Source: Cyathus striatus | Lineage: Eukaryota > Basidiomycota > Agaricomycetes > Agaricales > Nidulariaceae | NCBI GenBank assembly: GCA_025738555.1 | Contig: JAOVFP010000018.1 | Span: 124,001 to 188,000 of the forward strand | DNA: 64,000 nt | Direction of reading: 5' to 3' | In this document: positions 44,165 through 54,459 of the stretch, piece by piece | Numbering within the stretch: the stretch's first letter is position 1 | How the letters are laid out: every line of letters begins with the position of its first letter | Translations under genes and position numbers: made by a program | Notes under the pieces: generated by a model | The model's input: only the letters and a program-made list of their open reading frames with translations | Told to the model about the DNA's origin: nothing | Databases searched by the model: none

Positions 44165-44395
44165 CCGTTCTCGAAGTAGAGTAACGTTCTGAAATCAGTA
44201 TCCGAAGTTTTATTAGAATTTGAAGTACCAAGTACTATTGAATTGAATTGAATTATAGTCTTTAACTCATTCTATTTCATTATTGCAAACCAGATACCCT
44301 TCGTACTAAATATAACTAACGTAATTACCTATTTTATGTTGGTGGTGCTACTACTGACATAATAAAGTACATCTAAAAGTTAGTCGTATCAATAT
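44165..44395. repeat. Short inverted derivative of the 24835-25865 repeat
   Basis: It contains TTGAAGTACCAAGTACTATT near 44220 and CTAAAAGTTAGTCGTATCA at 44372-44390, the inverse of the two ends of the 24.8 kb repeat, with the interior missing. Confidence 0.65.
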
Positions 44396-44511
44396 GCTAA
44401 ACGAATCAACGCCCCGCAAGCTCTCTACAGTGCTCGTATATCACATCACAAATCACAGCCTCCTGTGCTCCCACCTCCATCACATATGCAAATCAACAGA
44501 CAAGATATGTC
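44396..44511 (+). mobile_element. LINE tail fragment, first half, cut by an insertion
   Basis: The frame TPRKLSTVLVYHITNHSLLC then SHLHHICKSTDKIC aligns with LPRKLSTLLGYLITNHNPLY of the 27.9 kb LINE. It stops at TATGTC (44506-44511). The continuation is at 45721. Confidence 0.65.
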
Positions 44512-45720
44512 TAGGGCTGTACACCATACCATATACGGTATACGGCCGTATAGCTTACGGTCAGGTGACAGTTACGGTTTGCCCGTAACCGTACCGTATC
44601 AAGAATTTTTTTCTGCGTGAAAAAACGGTACGGTCCGTAAAATGGTTACGGCCGGCCTCATACGGTTATACGGGTAGTAAATGTGAGATTTTTTTCTTTG
44701 AATCAGTAAATTTTATTATATAAAGTGTCTAAGAGGTGTTTAAAAGGCATAAAATGTGAGTTGGACGCTGCATGAGAGATTCAATGATATGAAAAGGTTC
44801 GGTATTAGCTTGTACAACTCAAATTGGCCTTGCACGTGATCCATTAGTATGTTTATATAGTGTATTTAATAGATGGAAGTTCAATTGAACGATGTAGAAA
44901 TATTTATTAACATAAAGAATGTAAAATAATGCGATTGCGCTATATGGGGTGTGGGCATGGTACACAAAATATCTCAATTTTATAATATGTATTAGCATTA
45001 GTCTTAAGTTAGTGCCAAGTAGCACCGTTGAAAGATCATTATTCTGGTATCAGCACGCAAAAGTAACAAATATGCAGTCAGAGTTTATTTCTCTTTGAGC
45101 CTAACTCTGAAAATGCCGACAGCCATACTAGTGAGTACTAAGTGGTAGGTTGGGGTGAAGACAGCAAAGAATCCTACGTAACTCCCATGAGAAACTTGTT
45201 GTACCGCAAGTGTTTGTGGGGTTTTGCGAATCAAATGAGTATTTCTCAAGTGCAAGAACCCTTCAGGCGATCCGAAAGGGGTCAGGCTCAAGCTAACTAC
45301 AAGGGACTATGTCGTAAAAATAGTAATTAAACTAAAGAAAATAAACTGAAAAGGGGACTGTGGATGGGGATCTAAAAGTACTGCGCGAGAGTATAGTAGA
45401 ATCTACAGAAGGAAAAGTAAAACTGCGAGAGCAGCGTGAGACGACGGATGTCGATCTCGCACTTTACTCGCACTAATTATATACTACGTACGAGTGAAAG
45501 GGAAAGGGATCAAAGAGACAATAAAGAGGCTAATAAAGAAAGAGACAGTGAGAGGATTGAAAGGGAAGTTGAGACTCAAAGGGACGAAATGGGGTGAGGT
45601 GCACGAGCCTGCATTAACCCCGAGCAATGCCACCACATTTGCTCAATCCAGTTTTTGAGTAATATATAGCTATCATGAAATATTTAAGAGACTCACCTTC
45701 TTTTCTTCAGTTTAAATCTC
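44512..45720. mobile_element. hAT-like insertion of about 1.2 kb splitting a LINE tail
   Basis: The insertion begins TAGGGCTGTACACC, like the ends of some hAT elements. Its first 200 bp are dense in TACGG/CCGTA steps (ATACGGTATACGGCCGTAT, TACGGCCGGCC), as in subterminal transposase-binding regions. LINE coding flanks it on both sides and TATGTC is repeated at both junctions. A matching inverted right terminus was not found, so the class is tentative. No transposase ORF is present. Confidence 0.45.
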
Positions 45721-45825
45721 TATGTCCCTCCTGCCAACATGGCCCCGAGACCACTGATGACTTCTTCCTCCACTGCCAGACTTATAACACTGCTCGCTTC
45801 ACCCTTGTGGACACTAGTCACCTTT
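45721..45825 (+). mobile_element. LINE tail fragment, second half
   Basis: The frame CPSCQHGPETTDDFFLHCQT then YNTARFTLV aligns with CRRCHLRPETTDHFLFHCP of the 27.9 kb copy and follows on from KSTDKIC at 44511 if the intervening segment is removed. Confidence 0.65.
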
Positions 45826-45963
45826 CTTGTAGATAAAATAGGATTTAAAAAACCCGATATCACGCTAGAGGTCAATAGAGGGGACTAGTGGGTTTTGCTT
45901 CCCCACAAACACCAGATGAGACTCGATTCATAGCACGCCATTGTGCAAATACATTTATTATAC

Positions 45964-46100
45964 AATTCCATTCCCTTTCATATCTGTATTACCAAGATAT
46001 ACAGTAAGATATATACACAATAAAAGATAATATAGAATTCCATTCCCTCCCGTATCCGTATTACCAAGATATACAACAAGATATATGTATGATGTTCCAC
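45964..46100. repeat. 72-bp tandem duplication
   Basis: AATTCCATTCCC...GTATTACCAAGATATAC is repeated at 45964 and 46036 with few differences (CTTTCATATCTG versus CTCCCGTATCCG). Confidence 0.85.
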
Positions 46101-46126
46101 AAACTATATTATACTACATATTATAT

Positions 46127-46666
46127 TCAAAGCTGATAACAATCCTTATTGAAGTCCATTCGAAGCTTTCCCCAACTGCCCCATTTCGCCCCACTGTTGT
46201 CGAAATAATGCTCCCGGGTATGCGAGTATATGTGCATGGTCGCTATAGCCTTTCCGTTTATTTTGAATCCTCTGAGGGTATAGTGTGGTTCGCTGTCCGA
46301 ATCACTGTCGTGGAAAGGAGCCCTGAAGCACCAGCCTTTAGAGGTAACATGAAAAAGCAAGTAAAGACTTACAGCAGAACCCAGTGTCATATGTTGCGAC
46401 GATTTTCCTGCCACAAATTTCGATACACTGCACGTCGGGCAGCGACCAGGGCTTCCATTCGTTCGCGGTGTGTCATGCGATTGCAGACAGGACGGTAGAC
46501 AAGAATCGGCTGTTACACATGCTAAGGATATGAAAACAGAATAGAGAAAGATGGAATACATACGGCCATTTCGTCGTTGGTTGGGACTGAAAGAAATAAA
46601 ACGGTTGTGAAAATAAAAAATAACAACGAATAGATAATAATTATAGTTACCGATACAAAAGAACAC
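46127..46666 (-). CDS. Possible gene or gene fragment of unknown function
   Basis: A 179-codon minus-strand frame ends SDSDSEPHYTLRGFKINGKA then IATMHIYSHTREHYFDNSGA and GSWGKLRMDFNKDCYQL. An alternative reading upstream (HRERMEALVAARRAVYRNLW then QENRRNI) shares a candidate donor GTAAGTCTTTAC and acceptor CTCTAAAG, so it could be two exons joined across about 50 bp. No domain is recognised. The C-terminal half has good amino-acid variety and lacks repeats, which favours real coding ancestry. Confidence 0.3.
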   Translation of the reverse strand: MFFCIGNYNYYLFVVIFYFHNRFISFSPNQRRNGRMYSIFLYSVFISLACVTADSCLPSCLQSHDTPRTNGSPGRCPTCSVSKFVAGKSSQHMTLGSAVSLYLLFHVTSKGWCFRAPFHDSDSDSEPHYTLRGFKINGKAIATMHIYSHTREHYFDNSGAKWGSWGKLRMDFNKDCYQL

Positions 46667-46669
46667 GTG

Positions 46670-47330
46670 AGATCAAGAATGAAGAGGTCACGAAGAGGTC
46701 ACGATGAGGATAGGAATTGGTGTGAAGTGTTTGTTATGATTGGAATAAGCAACTAGAAGAAACGAAGGAACAAACATAACTTAAACTCATGAATATCAAT
46801 GTTCCCCTCAGTCCTCCTTGACGTAGGATCCCTCATCACCTCTTGCTACTCAAAACACAACCATGCGTCCCCCCCATCGTACGTCCTCTCCTTTTTCGAG
46901 TGACGCATGTCAAACTCGTGGTTCGACTGGCGTGCATATTGTTTCATTTTTCTGCTCAATAGGTACCTGGTCATTGGGACATTGTTGGTAATAAGGCTCC
47001 TGACTAGGATGCAAAGCTGAAGAAAAAGATGTATGAAAAAGATCAAGGCTGCAGCGGAGAGCTGATGAATCGTGTCGCTACCTATTGTCCTCGACAGGCC
47101 TTTCGTTCTTTACCGCATTCCACCCCTCCGCATGTGATTGGAGTAATTAAATTTGATAATGGTAGTTATAGTTCTCAAAATATATCGAACATGTATCTAA
47201 ATGAGCTTGAGTTACGATAACATGTGGGGGTAGTGTGCTTTGCCGCTTGCCAGCCACAATGAACATGTACCTGAACCATTAAACAATGTAACCTGTATAC
47301 TACATACTTGTAAAAATCAAAATAAATAAA
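46670..47330. other. Intergenic, no supported gene
   Basis: Only short unrelated frames. Nothing recognisable on either strand. Confidence 0.4.
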
Positions 47331-47334
47331 AGTT

Positions 47335-47660
47335 AAGTGTCTACAAGTTCCTTGAGTGGAGTTAAGTTCCTCGCTTATTTTTTCGAGTGAAAGTTAAGTT
47401 CCATCGAGTTGAGTTGAGTTCCTCGCTTATTTTTTCGAGTGAAAGTTAAGTTCCATCGAGTCGAGTTGAGTTCCTTGCTTATTTTTTTTCGAGTAAAAGT
47501 TAAGTTCCATTGAGTTCCTCGCTTAAGCTAAATTCGAGTGTCAGTTGAGTTACCATCGAGTTACCTTCGAGTGGTAAATGACAACTCAACTCCACTCGAA
47601 TTTGAGTCGAGTTCCATTCGAGTTCCAGTTGAGTTCCAGTTAAGTTCCTACTTTAAGTTC
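47335..47660. repeat. GAGTTCC-type minisatellite, array C
   Basis: Units of about 53 bp (CCTCGCTTATTTTTTCGAGT, GAAAGTTAAGTTCCATCGAG) pass into shorter GAGTTCCAGTTGAGTTCCA units. The organisation combines the 54-bp type of array A with the simpler type of array B. Confidence 0.85.
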
Positions 47661-47664
47661 CTTA

Positions 47665-48384
47665 AATTCCATTACTAAAAACCCATACTTTACAATTGTG
47701 CTCATTGTCGTCATCATTCCTTAGCTCGTTGTTTCCCACGTCCACCGCTGCCGCCAAGGATGTGTAAAAATAGCACCATCATATCATCCATCAAACCCTC
47801 GATCATTCCACTCACTTCTGATGCATTGATGGTGATCGCGTTGCACTTCTTCCATCATCATGCTCAACAGTGAGCACGTATTTTGTGCATTCTTCTCTCA
47901 GTTTTTGGATTCATCCAGTGATTTATTTTTTACAATATGAAGTTAGTTATTTTGTATGTAATATAACATCTTTGTTGCATAAACATGGTGTACTGTGCTT
48001 ACAGAAAATATAACATGAATAATAATAATTTCAGCTTTTCATACTATTTCATAGGTAATTTAGCTGTACTGTTGATGTATTAAATATACATTCGTATTCA
48101 CAAAAAAATTGGGAGGAATCACCCATGAACTCAACTAGAAATGAAAAAAATGGGTGCTCATTGTTTATGACGATGACGAGGCACATGAATGCGATCAAAC
48201 GCGCGGCGGAAAACAACGTGCGGCACTCATTGATCAATTTGATGGAGGCAGAGGCATCAGATCAAATTAATGATCGACATTCAGGGGCGTGGGAAATAAT
48301 GAGCGCGGAGGCAAACATTAATCTAGCAACCCATAGCAGTATTGGAATCTCTGTCATATACCATACAATTTACATTTTTCAAGT
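47665..48384. other. Intergenic; one unidentified plus-strand frame
   Basis: The frame at 48125-48463 (TMTRHMNAIKRAAENNVRHS, LINLMEAEASDQINDRHSGA) has protein-like composition but no family and runs into the minisatellite. No splice partners are evident. Confidence 0.3.
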
Positions 48385-48470
48385 TACAGGTAAGTTCCGA
48401 AGTCGAGTTCCAGTCGAGTTCCAGTTGAGTTCCATTCGAGTTACCGGGAACTCGAAAAGTTGACGGCCCC
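48385..48470. repeat. GAGTTCC-type minisatellite, fragment D
   Basis: Four to five units (GTCGAGTTCCAGTTGAGTTC) end at ACTCGAAAAGTTGACGGCC, directly before the CTCGTGCACTCC junction that starts the duplicated 5' flank of the 7TM copy 2 gene. Confidence 0.75.
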
Positions 48471-48726
48471 CTCGTGCACTCCTTAATTACGACATAGTCG
48501 TTTGGATAATATATCAGAAAAGTGATTATAGATGGTTATCAGAAGACTGAAAGAACCAGCTACTGATAGATATCATATGAAGCGGAAGAGCTGTGATATG
48601 AGATAGAAGGTGTCGGAGACGGCTGTAGCTACTGATAACATGCTCACTTCGTACGCTTATTTATGACCTCAAGTGCACGATCGAGTCATACATCCATATT
48701 CTTCGTCGCTTTCCTCTTTATACCTA

Positions 48727-50088
48727 ATGCTTGATTACGCTAGTGGCTACCAAGACGGATTTGAGAATTGTATGGATTCCGTAACACCCGACGCGGTCGG
48801 TTTTACAAAGCCATTGGTATACGGCAACATTATCGCTGGAATGCTATATGGCATAATTGCGTTCACTGTGATTGCCTATTTGCGTATTCTTGTTATGCAT
48901 TTCAAAGGGGAGAAAAAGCTCGGTGCCCAACAACAGATCTTATCAATATACGTCATGGTGGCCTTTGTTTTAAGTACCCTTCAAATTTGTGGGGCTTTGC
49001 AAACCACAACGACATATCTAAACAACATAGGATGCGAGGAAGGATCTATGGAAACGTTCACTGGACAACCAAGCCAGTGGATAGTGAATGTTTGCTATAT
49101 GTTAACAGCTTGGGCTGTTGATATAATCATGGTACTGAACTTGTTATGGAATTGTGACGATATAACACTAAGCACAATATTCAGATGTGGCGCTTTGTTG
49201 TCATTTATCATGACTTGAAGTGTACAAAACGGATTATATTTCTATTCTCTTCGCTAGTTCAAACAGCATCCATAGGTATGTTATTGGCATCCTATGCTCA
49301 GTTCGTGTATTTGAAGTGACTGGCATATGATTTATCAACTAGGAACCGGAATTTACACTGCTTTTATGATGTCCTATGCGGCTGACTTGAATGGGGATGT
49401 AAAGCAATTATTTGCATTCATAAGATGATTGCTGACTGCCAACTAATCAGATTTTTCAGGATCATGTAGTTATTTTCAACAAAATTCTACTAACTGAGAT
49501 CGTCCAACTGATACTTACTCAATCAGGAGAGTCGATTTTATTTGGTCATTTTCGAAGTGGTCACCCTTTTTCAGAACGTAATGCTTACCACTTTGATTGT
49601 GGGAAGACTTCTGCTGTGTCACCGTCGGATCCGAAGAGCTTTAGGGGAGTGTTACGGGAAGGAATATACTGGTATAGCTTCGATGGTGGTGGAGTCTCAA
49701 TTGCTACTCGACATTGCTCAAATCGTAATGCTTTCGTCATTAACCGAGACAAAAGGTTTTACCCCTGATGATGGATATTCCGTTTCTGGCGATACTTTCA
49801 AGACAAATACTGTTCTTTCCATACATGTGTCCCACGAAAACACCATGTATGCTGGTAGTTACAGGTATGGTCCAGTATTTTATCAAATTACTGGACAAAT
49901 CCAGGTGATAAAAACTTTCTAGTTCATATAAACAGCTCATTCTTAACCAAACCAAATAGGTTCTATCTCCAATGATATTGATTTATCGAGTTATGCAAGG
50001 AAAGATGTGCAATTCTGAGACGATTGCACAAATCACACAACTCAAATTCAATAACGATGATATTCCAGGACCCAGTTCTGCAGCTTAA
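48727..50088 (+). CDS. Seven-transmembrane membrane protein, copy 2 (intact, 352 aa)
   Basis: Five exons (48727-49131, 49185-49275, 49343-49398, 49527-49904, 49960-50088) keep phase and give 352 residues with no stop. It starts MLDYASGYQDGFENCMDSVT. Hydrophobic spans include VYGNIIAGMLYGIIAFTVIA, ILSIYVMVAFVLSTLQICGA, WIVNVCYMLTAWAVDIIM, IIFLFSSLVQTASI, VIFEVVTLFQNVMLTTLIVG and YGPVFYQITGQIQVLSPMIL. A family signature Y-x-G-IASMVVESQ and the closing ILIYRVMQGK are shared with copies 1 and 3. It is an integral membrane protein of a basidiomycete family lacking an assigned role. It is not the STE3 pheromone-receptor type as far as I can judge. It is tail-to-tail with the ABC transporter remnant, ending about 160 bp from it. 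Confidence 0.75.
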
Positions 50089-50244
50089 ATGCAATCTCGG
50101 GTAAAACTTACAGATTTTGAATATACAGTTACATGTTTGTTGACGACCAGGAACCAATACAATATTTACATTTGCTCACTTACGTATGTATGTATTACCT
50201 GATATTTCACTATTATATAACAATGTGCACTTATAACAACTATA

Positions 50245-53200
50245 TTATATATCTATAAAAGTAAACATTCCAAGATACGCATAACTCAGTACCTGACATA
50301 GGAGATTTCATGAGTTTGAATCTGGAGTCTGGTTCGTAGAGCCGTTGAAGTAGGGCAGCAACAGTGGACTTTCCCGAGCCAGATGATCCAACGATAGCGA
50401 CACACTCGCCTTCATGAATGTCGAGGTTGACATTCCGGAGTACTTGAGCCTCACGATGCTCAGGATACGCAAACCGTACATTCTTAAACGAAATCGAGCC
50501 CCCAAGTTTAGGACGCGAGAAGCCCTTGGACTCATCCGTATTATCCGTCCTGAGCTCGAGTAGCTTGTTAAGATCATTAGTCACTTGAATCAATTTTGCG
50601 ATTTTCTTAGCTAAAGACAAATTAGCATGCCTCAGCAAAGTAAATAAGGCTTGATGCAAAACCATAGGTGCAACCCTCTACAAACGCGCCTCGCACGCCA
50701 GTAGAAAGCGCCTTCTCAGCGGCCTCATAAAACCTCGCTTCAAAAGGCGAATCAAAAGCCATAGCATGAATCCCTCTAACATTCGAAATGGCCTAAATAG
50801 AAACCATAAGCATGTGTGAAAAAGAGGAAGAAAAACACATACATCAAAATACCCCCTTGCAACCTCCTCCCTAGCCCTCTTATTCTTAATCTCGCACTTT
50901 GCAACCAGACATGTCAGCAGAGCCATCGTACCTGCGAAAACGGGTGCAATAGCGAAGCCAACAAATGTAAGCTGCCACCCCCTCACGAGCCCCCAAATCA
51001 GGCCAATATCGAGCATCGCAATGACAACGAGACATTGCCCCCATACAACAGTGATGAGGTTGCGTGCATCGTCTCCATCCTTAACGAGAACCTTAACGAG
51101 GCGAGAGAAGGTGCGTTTTGTGCAGAATTGAACCATTTCTTATCTTGCTTTAAGATTTTGGACCATGATTCGACGCGGACCTTGGTGACCCAAGCCATAG
51201 CACACGTCTCCATGATGTAGTATTTCAAGCCCATGAAGAGTCCGTCCAGGGCGGCGATACCGAGCACGAGGCCGCCTAAACTGTTAATTGTCGAAACGTC
51301 CTTTGCGCCAGTTGATACTTCGAAGAGAAGATGAGAGAGGAGGAAGGAAAAGATGGGTGTCATTGCGCCGCTGAGCAGACATACAAAGACCGAAGAAAAG
51401 GAGTGGTTTGTATGGTATGCTGGGGAATATGGCACGATTGAGTGCCCAAAATGACAGAACACACTCGTCATCTTTCAGCTCGGTTGTGAGCGGCTTCTTA
51501 ACCTTAACTAGGACCTTCTCCTGATCCCACCTCCGCCTCGCAACAGTCTGACCCCACCTCACACGATTCACGTGCACGCCGATCCGCTCGACAACTTCCT
51601 GCTCCTCCTTCAACTTCCTCCTATCAAACGTCGGCCTCTGTCCAGGAACCGTCATCGCCTCTTAAAATCGCTAGATCAACACTCGAAGGCCGCTTCGGCC
51701 TCTCCTCCTTTATCGGCCCAGGGATCCACCTCGAAACACGATACGTCTCCCTCCTCTTCTCCTTCTCAGAAACATCGGAAGTAAGATCCACAATGACATC
51801 AACCATCCAACTCCCAAACGTAAGTGGCCGTATAGCAATTGTCTGATGCTTCAATCTCTCCGGCACACATTCCTCCTCCCCCTCCTCTCCATCCTCCTCC
51901 AAGTCAACGAGGACTTCATCCACTTCCCTAGGGACAAAGCCTCCAGTGTATTGTTGCGAAGAGAACATCTTCTTAAACTCTCCTTCATCCTTATCCAAAT
52001 TCACCGAAGAAGAGGAAGATTCAAGGTCCCGACGGTACCCCTGCTCAACGACACGACAAGACTTCATGACATACACAAAATCGCTGAAAGATCGTGCGTG
52101 ATGACGATGGTTGTTTTACCTCGGCGCCAGTGCTTGATGGCTTCGAAGACAAGGATGCATAAGTAGCGTCAAGTGCTGAAGTTGCTTCGTCTAAACCACA
52201 CCATCAGCACCTTCATATAGAAAAAAAAAGAGAAAACGAACCAAGAACAAGAACATCAGGATTCCATAACCTCACCCTCGCAATCTCCAAACGCTGCCTC
52301 TGTCCACCACTTAAACTCATCCCCCCACTCCCACCAAGAACAGCCTCGTATCCCTGAGGCAAGTCCCTCACGAATTCATGAACGAGGGCAGCTTTACATG
52401 CATCTTCTACTTCTTCTCTGCTTACAGAATCTAATGGGCGTCCAGATCCAGATACACCGAGTAAAACATTCTCGTACAGAGTCTTGCTGTCGAGAATAAC
52501 TCCACCTCCAGTCATACCCCCGACCCCTCCAACATGTTTACACAAGAAGGATTCATCGAGGTGTCGCAGATCCCGCCCATCCAAACACACACTTCGCTCT
52601 TGGGGAGTATACATCCCGACAATAAGTTGGGCAATGGTGCTCTTCCTGCTCCCGGAAGAACCGACGATGAATGTCATTTCGCCCGCTGGAAGAAAAAGCG
52701 ACACGTCTTGGAGAACCTGCGTGTTTGGCCGGGAGGGGTATGAGAAGGATACGTTGTGGAATGCGAGTTCACCTGTGAACTTTGGTGGGTGGTTGATTGA
52801 CGTTGGTCTGGGCGCAGGGGTATTCTCCTCCGGAATCAGAGAGATCAACTCAACCACTGCAAACTTCCCCTTTGCAATCGTGATGAGCTGCCGGACGCAC
52901 ATCTGCAAATTAGATGTAGTGATCAAGCAAGCCCAAAAAACAGCCATAACGTCCCCTGCGGACGTTTTGTTATCTCTTACAAGCTTGGCACCGAACCAGA
53001 AGGCTTGGACGAACATGGCCATCATGATGAATTGAGCTAAGCCGCTTGTGGTTGCCCATACCAAATTCAACTTCCTCGCTGCTGTATCCAAAGAGAGAAA
53101 CGAGGAGGAAGCGAGATGGGATTCGTGGGATTGGGCATTGAAGGCAGGGAGGAGGAGGGTGAGTCAGTTACGTGGCGTGAGGTGGGAGAAGAGGATTTGA

Positions 53201-53390
53201 TGGAGGGCGTTATTGTCGTTGTTGTTGTCGTTGTTGAGGGAGCAGCAGGAGGGGGGGAGACGGGAGGAAAGTGTTTGATTTCGGATAGTTGAGAATCCAA
53301 GGACTTCCTCGGCGAGACGTTCAATTCGTAGCTGAGAGTAGGGGTGGTATCAACCACCAAAGAAGACGAAGCACGTCGCATGATAGTGAG
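50245..53390 (-). pseudogene. Full-size ABC transporter remnant (ABCB/STE6-like)
   Basis: Minus-strand order: degenerate TMD1 (ERLAEEVLGFSTIRN near 53300, then LDTAARKLNLVWATTSGLAQ), NBD1 (Walker A GSSGSRKST, LSGGQRQRLEIARV signature, DEATSALDAT after an intron), a long linker, TMD2 (SGAMTPIFSFLLSHLLFEVS, VVWGQCLVVIAMLDIGLIWG) and NBD2 Walker A ([20 protein letters not shown]). Damage: Gly-to-Arg in Walker A of NBD1 (52645-52647), frameshifts around the NBD1 H-loop (TTIVITHDLS in another phase), loss of about 50 residues around TM11-12 (FAEAC joined to [15 protein letters not shown], about 50640), and an end after the NBD2 Walker A with no signature, Walker B or H-loop. An intact phase-0 intron remains at about 50793-50842. 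Family resemblance is to fungal lipopeptide/multidrug exporters; STE6-like is tentative. Confidence 0.8.
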
Positions 53391-53975
53391 TTACAGTATA
53401 GTACAAGTCGTGAACGTCGTAAATGGTACAAACAGGGCTGCGCAAGCGCAACTGCAAAAGGGGGTATCGCGTAAGAGGAAGATGGAGAAACGAAAGATAG
53501 AGAGAAAGCTCACCCGTTCCCGTTCGCCCATTCTTTTGTTCCTGCTCGTCCTTTGCACTGTCCCATTGTCCCCACTGTCATCACTAAATTCGTGAAGGTC
53601 TGATATAGCCATACGTTTCTCACGCGCTCAATGGAAGATGTTGAAATGGTTGCAAGCAGTTATATGGCGCTATAACGGTGCTGACATAGTAAATAAAAAT
53701 CATAATCTGACTAACATATTTTACTCTGTGTATCAACAGTTGTAAGTTTTAATTAAAGTCAAATACAGCACACAATGTGTTGCTATGTTATCAGCATATT
53801 GTACTTTGCTCGTGAGTCCTTAGATTCCTATAGTATATATCGTTGTACAGCGGAGACAACAGTCCCTAACATGGCTTTGGAATGAACTTCACCATTTCTT
53901 CAACTCAATCTCACCCCACTATGGTATCATGTAAGAAAAGAAACAAATCCATACCAGAGTGTAAGTATATTTTGT

Positions 53976-54150
53976 TTAAGGCAGGACTTGGGCGGGCAAG
54001 TGGCCCTGGAGTTGAACGTTGAGACCTTGAGAGTGCGCTTGATGGGAAATGCCAATTCCGGCGGGGACGTAAACAGGCGCAAATGCACTCTCGTCAACTT
54101 GGTCCAAATTCCTTTCGATGCAGACCACTGGTTCGTGTTCGGTCACTAAA
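53976..54150 (-). CDS. Possible C-terminal exon of an unidentified gene
   Basis: The minus strand reads EHEPVVCIERNLDQVDESAF then APVYVPAGIGISHQAHSQGL and NVQLQGHLPAQVLP with TAA at 53976. The sequence looks strongly coding (varied composition, no stops). Upstream frames (HAWAACVPKYSDRHPDNSMV near 54290) could be an earlier exon but are broken. The family is not recognised. Confidence 0.3.
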
Positions 54151-54459
54151 TTCAATAGCTGCTAGTCACGCTGGAAGCCATGTCACAGCAAACCTGATCT
54201 CCTCCATATGTCACCTAACGAATCACATCTAGCCTATCGACTATTTGGCTATAGACCTGGATTGCATCTAGAGACCATCGAGTTATCTGGATGCCGATCC
54301 GAGTACTTCGGAACACACGCCGCCCATGCATATATTTTATGTCTAGCCAGTCAGGAACATCAAGCACCAACTCAGCATAAAATGAGCAACATTCCCTGCC
54401 TTTTCACTACGTTTCGGCTTCATGGTCATCACTCTTCAAAATGTCAGTGAGCTAACATA

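Noticed and set aside
48727..50088. STE3-type pheromone receptor, suggested by a 7TM protein near a STE6-like ABC transporter
   Set aside because: Signature blocks fit another large basidiomycete 7TM family. No pheromone-precursor CaaX ORF was seen nearby, so a mating-type locus is not supported.
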